A stretch of 64,000 bases of DNA from Panthera uncia (lineage: Eukaryota; Chordata; Mammalia; Carnivora; Felidae): contig NW_026057582.1 of the NCBI RefSeq assembly GCF_023721935.1, positions 88,120,292 to 88,184,291 of the forward strand, given 5' to 3'. The first letter of the stretch is position 1. Each line of letters opens with the position of its first letter. The notes below the pieces were generated by a model. That model searched no databases. It was not told the origin of the DNA and saw nothing but the letters and a program-made list of their open reading frames with translations. The translations under genes and the position numbers were made by a program. This document shows, in pieces, positions 20,921 to 33,430 of the stretch.

Positions 20921-22140
20921 TGCTAATTGTAAAATTTAGAAGCATTAAAATTTACCTTGGAGTGTATAGTTCTGTGACTTTTGAAAAATGTAAACAATCA
21001 TGTATCTACCATCAAAATCAAGACACAAATCATTTTAATCACCTGAAATTCCCTTTATGCCCATTAGTAGCTAACCACTCCCTTGACCTCTAGTTCCTGG
21101 CAATGACTGATCTCTTTTGGATCCCTATAGGTTTTCCTTTTCCAGAATGTTACATAAATGGGAATCATACAGGAATTTATTCATGTTATTGCTTGGTTCA
21201 GTAGTTCATTCCTTTTACTTCTGAGAAGTACTATACCGTATGGATGTATTACGGTTTGTTCATTCAGTCACCAGGTGAAAGACATTTGAATTGTTTCGAG
21301 TTTTCAGTGATTATGAACATGCCATAATTGTTCACGTGCAGATGAAGTTTTCATTTCATTTGGATAAATACCTAGCTGTGGAAGTACTGGGCTGTATGGT
21401 AAGTGTATACGTAACTTTCAAAGAAACTTCTGAACTCTTTTCTGAAGTTGCTGTATCACTTTTGCATTCCCACCAAAAAATGTATGGATTTCCATTTGCT
21501 TCTCATCCTCACCAGCACTTACTATTGGCGGTTTTCCCTTTTTCTTTAGCCATTGGAATAGGCAAGTGGTTTGCTAATAATGTTGAAAATATTTTCATGA
21601 GCTTATTTGTCATTTGTACACCCTCTTTCATGATACGTTGGTTTGAACTTTTTCTCCATTAAAAAAATTCTGTTATTATTATTATTATTATTAGGGGCAT
21701 CTTTATATATACTGAGTACACATCCATTGTGAGAAAAGTGATTTGAAAATGTTTTCTCTCAGTTTGTGTCTTGTTTGCTCTTTACAGTGTCTTACAGAGA
21801 GTCCTCAAGTTTGATGCAGTCCAATTCAAGTTTTTCTTTTATGGGTCTTGAATTTAGCATCATTTCTAACACATCTTTTCCTATCCCAAGATTTCAAATA
21901 TGGCACCAAGCACTTCTTTATCTATTCCTCTGTAATATGTGAGTCAGTGTCCATGTCTCTCATCTTCCATTGCAAGGCAATTTGCTTTCTTTGGATTCCA
22001 AGCTATTTGACTGCCTGATGACATCAGGTCTCTTATAAGGTCAAGAAAAATTATGATTTTGTAATTAACCCATCTTTTGCTTATTGTTGAGAGTAAGAAT
22101 CTTAACCAGATTTTTATGTTCTAGGTGTAAGTAGAATTCT
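20921..22140 (-). mobile_element. Old L1M fragment, antisense
   Basis: Antisense ORF2 C-terminal and 3' UTR landmarks: CCAGAATGTTACATAAATGG, GTGATTATGAACATGCCATA, TTTGGATAAATACCTAGC, TTGCATTCCCACCA, CTCATCCTCACCAGCA, then TAGCCATTGGAATAGGC. Contains a TTA repeat at 21668-21693. Confidence 0.82.
21668..21693. repeat. (TTA)n microsatellite
   Basis: About eight TTA units inside the antisense L1M. Confidence 0.9.
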
Positions 22141-22149
22141 ATTAATGAT

Positions 22150-22735
22150 TATGGTTATTTTTAACATCTTTATTGAGATATGATTCAAATACCATAATAT
22201 CCACCCATTTAAAATAGTTTTTTAAATATATTTGTAGAGTGTTGCAATCAATATCACTAGCTAATTTTCAAACATTTCATCAGCCCCGAAAGAAACCCTA
22301 TACACATGAGCAGTCACTTTGCACGTTTCTTTCCCAGCCCTAAATAACCTCCAATATACCTTCTATTTCTATAGTTCTGTCTATTCTCGACATTTTATAT
22401 ACATGGAATCATATAATATATGGTATTTTGTGACTGGATTCTTTCATTTACCATGTTTTTAAGGTTCACCCATTGTTATAAAAAGTATCAAAACTTAATT
22501 TCTTTATATGGATGAATAATATTCCATTGTATGGATATACCATATTCATCATTTGGTAGACATTTGTATTTTTCCACTTTTTGGTTATTATCAATAATTC
22601 TACTATTAAAATTTGTGTACGAGGTTTTTCATTTACCTTGGGTATTTACCTAGGAGTGGAATTGCTAAGTATATGGTCACTCTATTTTTGACATTTTCAG
22701 GAACTGACGAACTGCTTTCCAAAGTGGTTTTTATC
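22150..22735 (-). mobile_element. Second old L1M 3' fragment, antisense
   Basis: Starts with an L1M 3' end (TTTATTGAGATATGATTCAAA) and continues through CATATACATGGAATCATATA, AATATTCCATTGTATGGATA and TAGGAGTGGAATTGCTAAG to CTTTCCAAAGTGGTTTT. It follows the previous fragment in the same orientation and repeats equivalent L1 positions, so it is a separate copy. Confidence 0.85.
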
Positions 22736-24022
22736 AGTTTTATTATTTCTCAATACACCTTAAGTATAGATGATTAAGGTCATTATATTCTTTGGGCTCA
22801 TTATCTATAATCATCATTAGTCCATTGATGGATTAGTCTACCGATGGACTGAAGTAGGTGAGGATTTTTTTGGACAATCATTTAATAGTAAGAGTCCAGG
22901 CAAGAGATCATGAGAACTAAAGCAATAACAGTAAAATTTGGGTTCTTGCAGAAGGTCAGCCTGGGTTTTGACATTTTAAATAATTTCCCCCTTGCTCCTA
23001 ATTATAAAAGTAGCCCAGTGCTGCTTCTACTTGTTGAGTCATGTCCAAAATCACCACTTGAGCTTTTCTAGAACATTTACCTCATGTCTAAGCAGCTGAC
23101 ATAATTATACCAGTCTGTTGAATGACTTTCTGATTTCCTGCTCCATATAGTTCATAATTTTCTTCCACCAGTAGAAAATGGTGGTCTTGGTATTCATACT
23201 TACTCATCATTCAACCACACTTTCTTCCCCCAAAGTCTAGCACTAAGATATAATAGAGTTACTTTACTAACCTCTTTACTCTTGATCTTTTGCAAATTTC
23301 CATAGGCCTCTTACATAATTTTCATTTTTCTTAAATATAACAGTGCAGTTAAAAAGTTATGCAATCTTTTTTCTTTATAACATCTGTTTCAGAAATCATT
23401 ATAGCTCATGTTTCTTCATCGCATAAATTGCCTTATTTTGATTTCCTCACTTTTATGTCATTTCTTTTCCATGTCAATATGATTAAGGCTATATTTAGAA
23501 ACAGCATTTTCAGACAACCTTTGCTCTTCTGGCTGCAATTTTTGTGAATATGCTTTCTGGTTTCAATTTCCATGGAGATATACCCTTTCTCTTCACAGCT
23601 TGTCTTCCCCATTCCCTTCCCCTACTTACACACATAATCCCAACAGATTTAATTTTTCCTTAGCATTTTTAAGTCAAAATAGTGTAATATTCTTATTTAT
23701 CATTAATATCTGCTTTCCTACATTTTAGAAATTTGACTATGAATCATACAAAGAATCTCAAAATATAGATAAATAAGATTTCTTTATTCTTTATGTGACT
23801 GACTTGAAGAATAATCAACTAATGTGAACTGTAAGGATCAAGGAAATAAGCAGCCTCCCACTGAGGTCCCAAGGGTCAGTGGTAATAGGCCAAGATACAG
23901 GGGCCATATACATGTCAAAAGAAATCTTGCTGGGCTATACTAGCATCTCACAGCCAGTGTAGTCCAATAAGATCAGTTTTGACATGTATTTGTCCATTAC
24001 ACTGAGTTAATGATACAGTAGA

Positions 24023-24066
<44 letters not shown>

Positions 24067-24692
24067 ATATCTTATTGGTTGGGCTGCAGTCCTAAAAATG
24101 TGACCAGGAGAAAGAAAATAGGAAATGATACATATACTAAATAGCATTTTCCTTGTCATCAAAACAAAACAAAAAAGTTAATTTTAGCTCTCTCTATATG
24201 CATTTTTGTTCTTTTCTTTTTTTGATGGTGGAGGTAATTTTTAAAAAGCATCTACTTCTCTCTTTCTAGATAGTGATATAGAAAAGTTAATTACTTTTAT
24301 GAGTTCCAATGGCTTTTGTCGTAAATTGTTAAAAAAAAATCTAATAGAATATCAGGGACTTTCTTACAGAAAGATCTAGTAAAAACACACTAATGACACA
24401 CTTCATTTGTTATTAGCTCTTGGAAAATTCCACTCCCACTTTGAGTTTTACAGTTAGGACTATCTCTACCATCAAGTCATCAGTAAAAATGCTTAATAAA
24501 AGAGCCAGTGTCAGAATCTCCCTTATGGGCTGGTGGAATAATAGAGCTGCTTTAGGAGATGAAATAGGAAAGACCAAAAGGCAGACTCTTCCCTTTATGC
24601 CCTTCCCAAATGCAGGCTTTATTTCAACATCACAGTATCTTAGGCCCCTACAGTTCATTCTTTCTTTTTGCTTAGTGTCTTAAGATTCTTTT
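22736..24692. other. Mostly unique DNA
   Basis: No gene recognised. The overlapping antisense and sense 81-87 codon frames at 24413-24683 lack domain signals. A GT microsatellite lies at 24025-24062. Confidence 0.45.
24025..24062. repeat. (GT)n microsatellite
   Basis: About 18-19 uninterrupted GT units. A long pure dinucleotide of this kind is usually polymorphic. Confidence 0.97.
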
Positions 24693-24700
24693 AAAATCTA

Positions 24701-24910
24701 TTTTTTTAATGTTTATTTTTGAGAGAGAGAGAGCGTGCACAAGTGGGGGAGGGGGAGGGACAGGGAGAGACAGGGACAGAGGTTCCAAAGCAGGCCGCAC
24801 ACTGACAACTGAGAGCCCAATGAGGGGCTCCAACTCATGACTCATGAACTGCAAGATGGTGACCCGAGCCAAAGTTGGACACTCAACCGACTGAGCCACC
24901 CATGTGCCCC
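24701..24910 (-). mobile_element. Feliform SINE, antisense
   Basis: Left TTTTTTTAATGTTTATTTTT tail, GA body, right antisense head CCGACTGAGCCACCCATG. The region just inside the antisense B box reads CTCATGACTCATGAACTG, a local duplication. The flanking duplication is not clear (only AAATCT shared). Confidence 0.94.
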
Positions 24911-24944
24911 TGAAATCTTAGTTTTTATCATCAAGAGGCAATAC

Positions 24945-25190
24945 AGCTCAACCTTTAAGAATGTGGTCCATATAACCAGATGCCCTGTACTCTAATTTTT
25001 GCTCCAATATTTACTATGAGAAATATACTTCATATTATTTATAAGATAAAGGGTTAACCTGAAACAGGTCTTGTAATCCCTTAAGACTGATATGAGGATT
25101 AAATGAAATATCCATACCCAGTTTCTAAAACAACTCCTGACATTTAGTAAGCACTCATTCAATATTAGCTATTAATATTACCTAAGAGAC
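24945..25190 (+). mobile_element. MIR, sense, diverged
   Basis: MIR order is visible: ACAGCTCAACCTTTAAGAATG head, tRNA-like part, TATGAGGATTAAATGAAATA core, CATTTAGTAAGCACTCATTC and TATTAGCTATTAATATT at the 3' end. Ancient mammalian SINE. Confidence 0.85.
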
Positions 25191-26084
25191 TAAACAAATT
25201 CATCACCAATTACCAAGTGCTAAATTCTTTATTAAAATGTACTTCTCATTCTAGGTGGATTCTGCACGGATGGAGCAGAGAACAATGAGGGGAAGGTCAT
25301 GATATGTCTTGAGTACTAAAGACTGTTAAGGGAATATAGACTTGGTGTGTGTGTGTGTGTGTGTGTGTATAGTAATTATTCTTAAAGATGGTTTCCAAAA
25401 TTATATGTTTTGAGCCCCACAAGACATGGATCCTCCTTGGTCAAGGTTAGCAGTGATTCTCAAAATTTCTCAAATGTGCATATGCACCGCTTAGACATTT
25501 TATTAAAAGACATATTTTATTCATTATATCTGGGATGGATGCAAGATTCTAGATTTCTAACAGGCCGACACCAAAGCTGGTGATCTTTCTGGGGGCACAT
25601 AAGTAATAAGGACAGAGAACATTATGAGTAAGGACAAAATTAAACACTGCATTGGACTTTCCATTTTCCTCTGTGTCATATTCACACTGCCATCATAGTT
25701 ACCCTGGCCAAAAACCCCTTAGTTCATATGTGGCCACATGACTTGATCTTGAATTTTCACTGGGTCATGTACTGTGATGTCAGGGCATACTCAACATAGT
25801 TGGGAGTAGACATGTAATTGGATAGTCATGTGGCTGTTTGGGGGAACTGATTCTATTGCCTTTGAAATAGCATAATATTTCCTGCTTCCAAATCAGACCC
25901 TCTGGAGACATAATGGAAAATGGGTTCAGTGAGGGCATTTTAGTGCCTTCATGGGAGACACTCCATTACTTGACCTTCTGATGATGATAAACCCCTTGTG
26001 AGGTCAGAATCACATTCATCAAACACTAATTGAATGTTTACTATTTGACACTGGATAGTCCAATGTTCTACAAACTGGCACTGA
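25191..26084. other. Mostly unique DNA
   Basis: No gene recognised; includes a GT microsatellite at 25345-25368. Confidence 0.45.
25345..25368. repeat. (GT)n microsatellite
   Basis: About 12 uninterrupted GT units followed by ATAGTAATTATT. Confidence 0.95.
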
Positions 26085-26235
26085 GAAAAACTTTAGAGAC
26101 TCATTAATCCAACTCTCTCTACTCACAGATTAGAAATCTGAGGTTCAGCGGTATTAAGTGACTTGTGCAAGACAACCTAGAAAGTTAGAAGCAGCTTCAT
26201 TCTCCTCCAAACAATGCTGTCTCCAAAAGGATATA
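26085..26235 (-). mobile_element. MIR-like, antisense, diverged
   Basis: CACAGATTAGAAATCTGAGGTTCAG followed by TTAAGTGACTTGTGCAAGACA matches the antisense MIR pattern (lowered, gap-rich). Short and old. Confidence 0.65.
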
Positions 26236-27062
26236 GAATATGCTTTATACACAAGAAGAATGCTACCAAGCCAAGTAACCTGTAATATGCAAAATATGTG
26301 TGCTTATGCTGAGTTATTTGAATGGTATATGTCATAAGGACAGGTGTGGCCAAGAAAGTTTAAGGGATATGTGGCACTGAAGCTGGACTTCAAAGGAAGA
26401 ATAAAGCAGATGCAAGTTTAGTTTTCCAATAAGAAAGTCAAAATTAAAAGGGATAATGCTCAATGCATTATCATGGAACTATTATGGAACGCAGGGGATG
26501 GTAATTGTAATGAAATGTGGAGAGATATTTGGAAAGACAGTCATGCAAGGAATGTCTGGGATCTGGAAAACTGAGACACTGATGAACTGATCCAAGAAGT
26601 AGGAACAGAAGGTCCAGGAAGGTCCAGAGAGATCCTGAAGTTAACTTATTCCTAGAGACTGGGATTTTGGTTACAGGAATTAATTCCCCAGGAAGATTGT
26701 CTGTGTAAATAGAATCTAGAAAACAAACAAAGAAAAAAAAAGGATACTGGAAAGTAAGCAAAGGCAGGGATTCAGGTATAATGGAATAAGGTATATTGGA
26801 ATTGGGATAAGAAGAGGGACATTAATTTCAAGGAATCAAACAAAACAGTATCAGAGGTATTGGTACTCAGGTATATGGTCAGAGTAGAGCATAGCTGATA
26901 TGACCCTTATCTCCTAGCCCAAGGACTTGATAATTCCCCTTGACCAAAAACAGATTTATCTATGGGTAGAAATAGGTGAGTTAACGGACTATAATTTGGA
27001 TTGTTAGGGAAATGGAATCTAGGATTGAAGCATTTCACTCTCAAAAGGGATAGATTTCTTCC
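26236..27062. other. Unassigned unique DNA
   Basis: No gene or family recognised. The 96-codon antisense frame at 26471-26761 has no familiar domain. Confidence 0.45.
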
Positions 27063-27077
27063 TCTGAGGGTCAGCTA

Positions 27078-27330
27078 TATTTTTTTTTAAAAACTTCATT
27101 TATTTTGAGAGAAGAACGCATGAGCCAGGGAGGGGCAGAGACAGAGTGTGAGAGAGAGAATCCCAAGTAGGCTCCATGCTGTCAGCACAGAGCCCAATGT
27201 GGGGTTGCATGTCACAAACTGTGAGATCATGACCTGAGCTGAGATCAAGAAGAGGCCCACGAACTATGGTATCATGACCTGAGCCAAAACCAGGAATCAG
27301 ATTCTTAACAGACTGAGCCACCCAGGCGCC
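27078..27330 (-). mobile_element. Feliform SINE, antisense, with internal 45-bp duplication
   Basis: Antisense head at right (CAGACTGAGCCACCCAGGCG), T-rich tail at left. Target-site duplication CTGAGRGTCAGCTA at 27063-27076 and 27331-27344 with one difference. Unusually, the segment around the antisense B box occurs twice: CACAAACTGTGAGATCATG from 27213 and CACGAACTATGGTATCATG from 27258, each followed by ACCTGAGC. The element is longer than its neighbours for that reason. Confidence 0.94.
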
Positions 27331-27639
27331 CTGAGAGTCAGCTAGGTTAACATGCAATAGTGTGCCATACTGAGAAAGGTATTACGATAGTAAAACTAGG
27401 GAGACAGAGCTGTGGGCACCGGAGCCAAGTCATTTTGCTGCTCCCACATACCTAGGGATGATGTGTTTGGCCTTAAGAAATCACTGGGATTGGAGATAAA
27501 TCTAGGGTTAAAATTTGACATGTGACACTAATCTATTGTATGGGCCAAGTTAAGGCACTTACTTCAACTCCTTGAGCCAAATTTGTTCTGCAAAATGGGG
27601 CAGGTGGACTGCCTTGCTCATTTCATCTTTTTTGGGTAA

Positions 27640-28255
27640 AGTTAAAATTCAAAATAATTTCAGATTTACAAAAGAGTCACAAAAATAGTACAAAGGAGGA
27701 CCATATACACTGTATGCCCTTTAACAAGATTCCCCCAATATTAACTTTTTCTAAATCGCATTGGCTTTATCATTCTATATGTGTGTGTATTTAATTTTCT
27801 TTCTGAACCATTTGAGGGTAGGTTACAGATAAATTGTCCCTTTACCCCCAAATACTTCAGTTTGCATTTCCTCAAAACAAGAACATTTTCTTACATAAAA
27901 ATAATTCTAAAAATCAGGAAATTAATCATCTAAAATAAAGAAATCCAAAATTTTCCAATTATCCTAAAATTCCCTTTAGAGAAAAAGACTTTGTTTTCTT
28001 TTTTGATGTGGTATAAAATCTAATCCAGGATCTTACAATGCATTTAGCTGTCAAGTCTAGTAAGTCTCTTTTAATCTGGACAGTTCCTCAGTCCTTGTCT
28101 TTTATGACTCTAACCTTTTTGAAGAGTATCGGCCAGTTATTTTGTCCCGCTATAGGGTTTTTGATGTTTCTTCACCCGTTAATTCAGGCTAGGCAGCGTT
28201 GACAGGAACAACGCTGACTTCATGTTTTGTTGTCAGAATCAAAAGCAAAAACTTA
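27640..28255 (-). mobile_element. Ancient L1M-like repeat, probably antisense
   Basis: Recognisable old L1-type blocks: AGTCACAAAAATAGTACAAAG, CCAGGATCTTACAATGCATTTAGC, GACAGTTCCTCAGTCCTTGTC and GAAGAGTATCGGCCAGTTATTTTG. No coding potential. Orientation is inferred from resemblance to other antisense L1M copies. Confidence 0.65.
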
Positions 28256-29655
28256 TATGAAAGTGCTTGGTAAATGTAAAGTTCTATCCCAAACCTAGGG
28301 TTGAAGATTAAAAGGATTATTATTCCTTTCAATCCATTATCCCCCCTCTCTGCTTATGTCTTCTAGAATATGTAATGTGTCCACTGGAAAGTAGCACTAG
28401 GATAAAATTCCTCCCTTAGGTACAGTATTGAAGCTGGAGGATATAGGTAAATCCTATACGTTGTTCACTATGAGAGAAACTTTAAAACACTGGCATTAGA
28501 ATAACCTCAGGTCCTATGTTCCTCCTCTAAATCCTTCCTTATTTCTTCATATAAATATTTCAAATTCTTGTGAAATCCTGACACATTTAATTCCATTTGG
28601 ATGTTTGCTTCCCAGAGGATCAGGATTAATAGAGGGAAGTAATGCTTGCCTGGATGTTATGGGAAGGACAAGGGGAAAAAATATTCATCACCACGTGAAA
28701 AGCAGGGCACATCACTGAAACAGGCAAGTTGTCTGGCAAAAATACTTTAGGGATACTTCTCCCTGCACCAGTCCAAATCATCAGGCTTTGAAATCATAGT
28801 CAAATGTCCCCAGTCATTTGCATTCTAGAGACACCAGAGAATGTCAGCTCCATCTAGGAGTGAAAAACCAATTGGGTCAGGAGTCGAGTACGAGTACTAG
28901 AACAGAAGCCTCAGGAAAGGAAAGGAAAATGGAAGACACATAATGTGGATCCAGTAATCTACCATAATAAGTGTCCCCTTAAGCAAGAAGAGTGAGGTTT
29001 ATTGATTTTATATTAGTTGGTTCTAAGAACAATGATTAAGAATGAGAGGAAAACATCCACTCCCCTGAAGGAGCATTTCCAGCTCTTAAATGAGCATGGG
29101 TAATGATCCCTCATATTTCATTTTCACAGTGTCACGTAAACAACTAGGAGACCAGCCTGCCTGGAGTTGCAGCCAATCACAGCAGTTTTCTGTAGCAAGG
29201 ATTCTGTCTGATGTGTGAAAGGCACATCAGCTTTTCAGAGGTAGAAGAGCCAACCTTCCCCAGGGCTTCCTGTTGGCTTCAATCTTTGGTGATGCTCAGA
29301 AGGTGGGCGCGGGTCCCAGAATCGCCCATAGACTGACTTGCACGGCCTCAGGGGACAGCCTGGCATCCTTTGTCAGGAGTCAAAATGCCTCCAGCAATCC
29401 CCAAAGTACTGAATGATCTCTGCAGGAACCAGGGGGTGAGAAAGAGAGAACATTTGACTTATATCTGCATTTAATGCAGACAAAAGGATGGCATGTTCAT
29501 TTATGAAGACCTCAAGAAAACATCTTCATGGGTCTAATTTAAAACCATACCAGCTGGGCAGATAAATCATTATGTAAACCGTATCACTGCTATCAGAATA
29601 TTTTAAGGAAATGAGGAAAGATTAGGTATGTTTCTATTCATGAATTCTCTCCTTC

Positions 29656-29656
<1 letters not shown>
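28256..29656. other. Unique DNA, no gene recognised
   Basis: No repeat family seen. Slightly richer in CG at 29305-29350 (GGGCGCGGG, ATCGCCC) but far too short for a CpG island. Confidence 0.45.
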
Positions 29657-29701
<45 letters not shown>

Positions 29702-29715
29702 ACACACACACACAA
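29657..29715. repeat. (CA)n microsatellite
   Basis: Nearly 30 CA units with a single TA interruption near 29696-29697. Confidence 0.97.
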
Positions 29716-30884
29716 ATGCTGAATTTGCTATAATTAGTTTTGTTCTCTGCAGAAAGCTTCATTTATTGGGGATGCTATTAAACAAGTGAAATACAAATTA
29801 CAAGTGACATTGATATGATCATAATCATTCCTTCCTGGCTGCCAGAGATACTTTCTGAGAGGAACCTGCATTTCTACAGATGGCAGAAAAAAAATGAGGC
29901 CCGCAGAACACACCATTATTCCTGCGAGGCCCTCAGTTCATTAGTTGAAGCAGCCAAGTCTTCAAGAGCCGCAACTGATCAGCAAATAGGAAATGAGCAA
30001 GAGTATAAATTCCCAGCAAACCAAATCATTAACATTTGCCGCCTGCATCCTGGAAACACAGTAAATCAAATGTGTCATCATTTATCAAGACAAAATATCA
30101 TTACTAATTGGGATTAATTTGCTGCTGTGGGATTGCTGACCTTTGCTGAAAGAAAATAAAACTGCTCGTTAGCTGTCTTCATTTAATTTTCCTTGAAGGA
30201 GGGAGAGGGGAAAAGGCGGTCTGCCTTGGGGAGGAGGGAAGGGTGCGTGGGAGCATTCTGATCTTCCAAATAGCTACACATTCCAAAGTCACAAAGCAAT
30301 GGAAGAACCTGCTGATAGGCTATTGCCAATAGATAATTCAGGAGTTTTGCTATGTGCCCAGAGATCACGGTGGTTCCAGGTGTCACTGTCTGTGATTTAG
30401 CACTGTCTTGGGAAAGAGTAATCAGAAAAATTGCCAGGGTGGAATTATATACGATTTCATTTACAAATAAGAAAAGGCAAGCACAATTACAAGGGAGCAG
30501 CCCAGGGTTTATCTGTGTGCACTAATATTAAAGGGGGTTCAAAATAAGTAACACATATGTCTTAGCATCCCCGGTGATTTCACGTATGTCTGTGGTCTAT
30601 GTGGAACCACGGACTTAGTAACTGTGGGTGAAAAAACGATGGATGCGTGTACTTTGCAAGGTGGCCATAAATGTCTGAGTCAGGGTTCTTGTCTTTTAGC
30701 CCCCCCCCCCAAAAAAAAAAAAACTGTGGGTCTGGAGAATTAAACTGGGAATTCAAATGAACAAGTTAACCACCATTGACCTTTTGAGTTTTCAAAACAT
30801 TAAAATATTATTTATCTTGATAACTGTGGTTTTTGGTACTCCCTTAAATTCTGCACCCCAGCTAAGAGCCTTCCTCACCTTACC
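29716..30884. other. Long repeat-free block; candidate conserved non-coding DNA in its first half
   Basis: 29730-30200 has no transposon, few CpGs and several TAAT cores (TATAATTAGTTTT, ACTAATTGGGATTAATTTGC). The 100-codon frame at 29815-30117 shows no domain and probably reflects low stop density only. Whether it is conserved cannot be judged from one genome. A C11A13 run lies at 30700-30723. Confidence 0.35.
30700..30723. repeat. C11-A13 homopolymer pair
   Basis: Eleven C directly followed by thirteen A; slippage-prone, assembly length uncertain. Confidence 0.95.
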
Positions 30885-31075
30885 CTAGCAGTGCCAGGCA
30901 TGGTTTAGGGTTAAGTGATTTACTCATTACCACAACTAATGAAAAGATTGAAGATGTTACCTCCTGAGGTAACAAACCTGGCAAGCAGTGGAGCCAAATT
31001 TCAAAGCCAGAGCCCTGATGCTCCAGCCAGCATCCATGCTCTTAACACTTCCACTGTGCTTCACTACTGCTGATG
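30885..31075 (-). mobile_element. MIR, antisense
   Basis: Antisense MIR landmarks: CTGGCAAGCAGTGGAGCCAA, TTTCAAAGCCAGAGCCCTGA and CCATGCTCTTAACACTTCCA. Old and diverged. Confidence 0.75.
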
Positions 31076-31133
31076 AACTGGAAAGGATAAGAAGTGGACC
31101 GTGTCACCAAGCACTGTGTGATGTCATGGGAAG

Positions 31134-31135
<2 letters not shown>

Positions 31136-31175
<40 letters not shown>
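31136..31175. repeat. (CA)n microsatellite
   Basis: About 19 uninterrupted CA units. Confidence 0.97.
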
Positions 31176-31176
<1 letters not shown>

Positions 31177-33301
31177 CTGAAACAATTAGATGCCAGGCAA
31201 TGACTAATTAAATGGAACAATGTATGGATGAACCAATCTATGATTCAGGGATATTGAAGATCAAAAACAAAGAAACCCTAAATGCTTTATTTAAGTGCTA
31301 TAGTGAGCACTGCATTAACACATCTGCAAGTCAGTGCCAGCTACTTGCTAAGAGATGTCAAACACAAAGTTCTGGATCAAAGGAGGAAAGGGAATTGGGC
31401 TAAGTGTGCTGTCCAGACCTGCACAGATTCTGTCTCTGGTCAATCTATTTGGGGAGTTTACCAATCTCCAATTCAAAAGTGCCTTTGCTTATTTGCCTTT
31501 CAACATGAGCTAATGTTTGCAGTGCTGGAAGCATATTAATGCTCGTGCTAACATGTCTTAAAACAATTTTCTCCTCTTAATTAGGAAAAGCATTCTCCCT
31601 TAATAATTTGGCACTATGGATATGCTTAGCAAATTTTCTGTGTGACTCTTTCAAAGGTATGTGAGGTGGCACACTGTGACTGCCTGGGAGGAGGGAGGAA
31701 GGAGTGCCAAGCCAGGCCAATTGTCCCAAATTATGGTTTAAACGAGCTCTAATCTTACTAAAATTTGTGCTATTCCATAATTCAGTGTAATGGAGAGACC
31801 CAAATGCATGAGTCATGTAAACTGTTGCAGGAGATGTCAGGTGAAGAGGCTCCTCTGCAGAAGGGCTGTGAGTAAATGTATTGCTTGTGTACTATTCAGA
31901 TACCTGCAAAGAAGGACAGAGAAGGAGGAGAGGTTTAAGAGACACACAGCCCTCACCAAAAATAATGCTCCCACAAGCCATGGCCAAGGGCAGCCTCAGG
32001 AAACTGAGCTGAGGGCTCTGCTTATTTAAAAATGTTTCTGTACCTGAATTTTCTTTTAGTTGAAGATGGTCTCTTTATTGAATTATCTCGTACATACTCA
32101 CTTGAATCCAAGCCTGAATCTTATTGATATTGGAATCCTCAGGCATCTAACCCCAGTGCATCAGGGTCAACCTGGTTTTAACCATATTACTTAGGTCTTA
32201 TGAGTGATTGCTTCTGGTGTTTTATCCTGTTCTGGAGTCTCTATGAAACAGGCAAGGATTTTAGGATTTCAGTTTGGTAGTGGCCAGTTTTGACTGCTCG
32301 GAGTAACATAAGAGTTGATTAATTCATATTCATAATCATTTTTAAATCTCCCTACCCTAGCCCATCTACGCATCTCCTTACCTGGTGAAAAGAAGTAGTT
32401 TTAATCAAAGATGATATCTATAGAGACATATAATTTTATAACCTGTCCCTTTTAAAACTCGGAAGGTTTTAGTTAACATGTTACAATGATTGGATTGCAT
32501 ATTGGCTCTTCATGAGTTCCTGTAGATCTACCCTAAATATTATGTAGAAGTGTTTCTTATCCGGGAATTGAGAAATAAAGGCATTTTAAAGCAACTAAAG
32601 CACACTATGAGGTAAAAAGGTATACAATTTTGCTAAATCCCCTAACATTCCAGGTTATTATAGTTATAGCTACAAATTTTATCTGCCAGCATCTTTCTAG
32701 CAGATATTTGCTAGTGATCCTGTAGCTAAGAATTAGATTGATTCTCGAGTGCTTTCAATCTTTCTGGTGGGGCCAATTGGATGCAATTGGAAAACAGAGG
32801 CTGATTTTGCTTGTGGAATTTTACCAAAATTTATTGATTTCCTGATGTGTGGCTTAAAGGAAGAAGCTTTGAGTTTATGCAAACTCAGCCTCTCTGTATT
32901 GCAACATCATTCCTTGTCCTCTACAGATTAAGTCCCCTGCCCCAGCCCCCATCTTCACAATACTGTGATCCAAAGTGAGGGTCTATAAGCTCTGTTTTGT
33001 GTCTAGGGGGCATTTTATTTAGTGAGCTTCTGGACCCTTAACAAACCTGAGGTTAGTAGCTCCCCCAACTCAGAATCAGAACACCTTATTGATTCTGGAT
33101 TTTTCAGGGTTCCTGGCATAAGGATACTGCCCAGAGGCACATGCCTCCCATCCCCAGCTGCCCTCCCACCCCTGCAATCCAGCTGAAATAAATAAGGCAA
33201 CACTGCATTGCACTGGCCCTCCAGAGCAAACATTGTAAAGGTCAAGAACTCCAACTCTAAATATACCCAATCCCCAAAGGACTCTATAAACCTTTCCGGG
33301 G
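31176..33301. other. Repeat-poor DNA with candidate conserved block
   Basis: 31200-31680 is free of recognised repeats and contains clustered AT-rich cores (TTTGCTTATTTGCC, GCATATTAATGC, CTCTTAATTAGG, CTTAATAATTTGG). Sense frames of 63-85 codons here have no domain signal. The rest of the interval is unassigned. Confidence 0.35.
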
Positions 33302-33328
33302 AAAACAAACAAACAAACAAACAAACAA
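33302..33328. repeat. (AAAC)n microsatellite
   Basis: About six to seven AAAC units. On the opposite strand they translate as a VCLF repeat, which explains the odd peptide frames there. Confidence 0.93.
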
Positions 33329-33430
33329 GCCAGTAATTCATGACCTTAGAAGGTAGTTATATGCCTCAAAAGGGAGTTATTCAAGGAAGATGTGGCAAAG
33401 GAGCAGGGCCAGACTATGGAGTTGGGTCTT

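Noticed and set aside
29305..29350. A CG-containing patch as a possible promoter
   Set aside because: Far too short for a CpG island and no core promoter elements around it.
29815..30117. 100-codon sense frame in a repeat-free block
   Set aside because: No domain, no splice-site or start context that I can defend; kept only as a possible conserved non-coding block.
33015..33341. 108-codon antisense frame with a VCLFVCLF-like start
   Set aside because: The start is the translated AAAC microsatellite; the rest has no recognisable domain.
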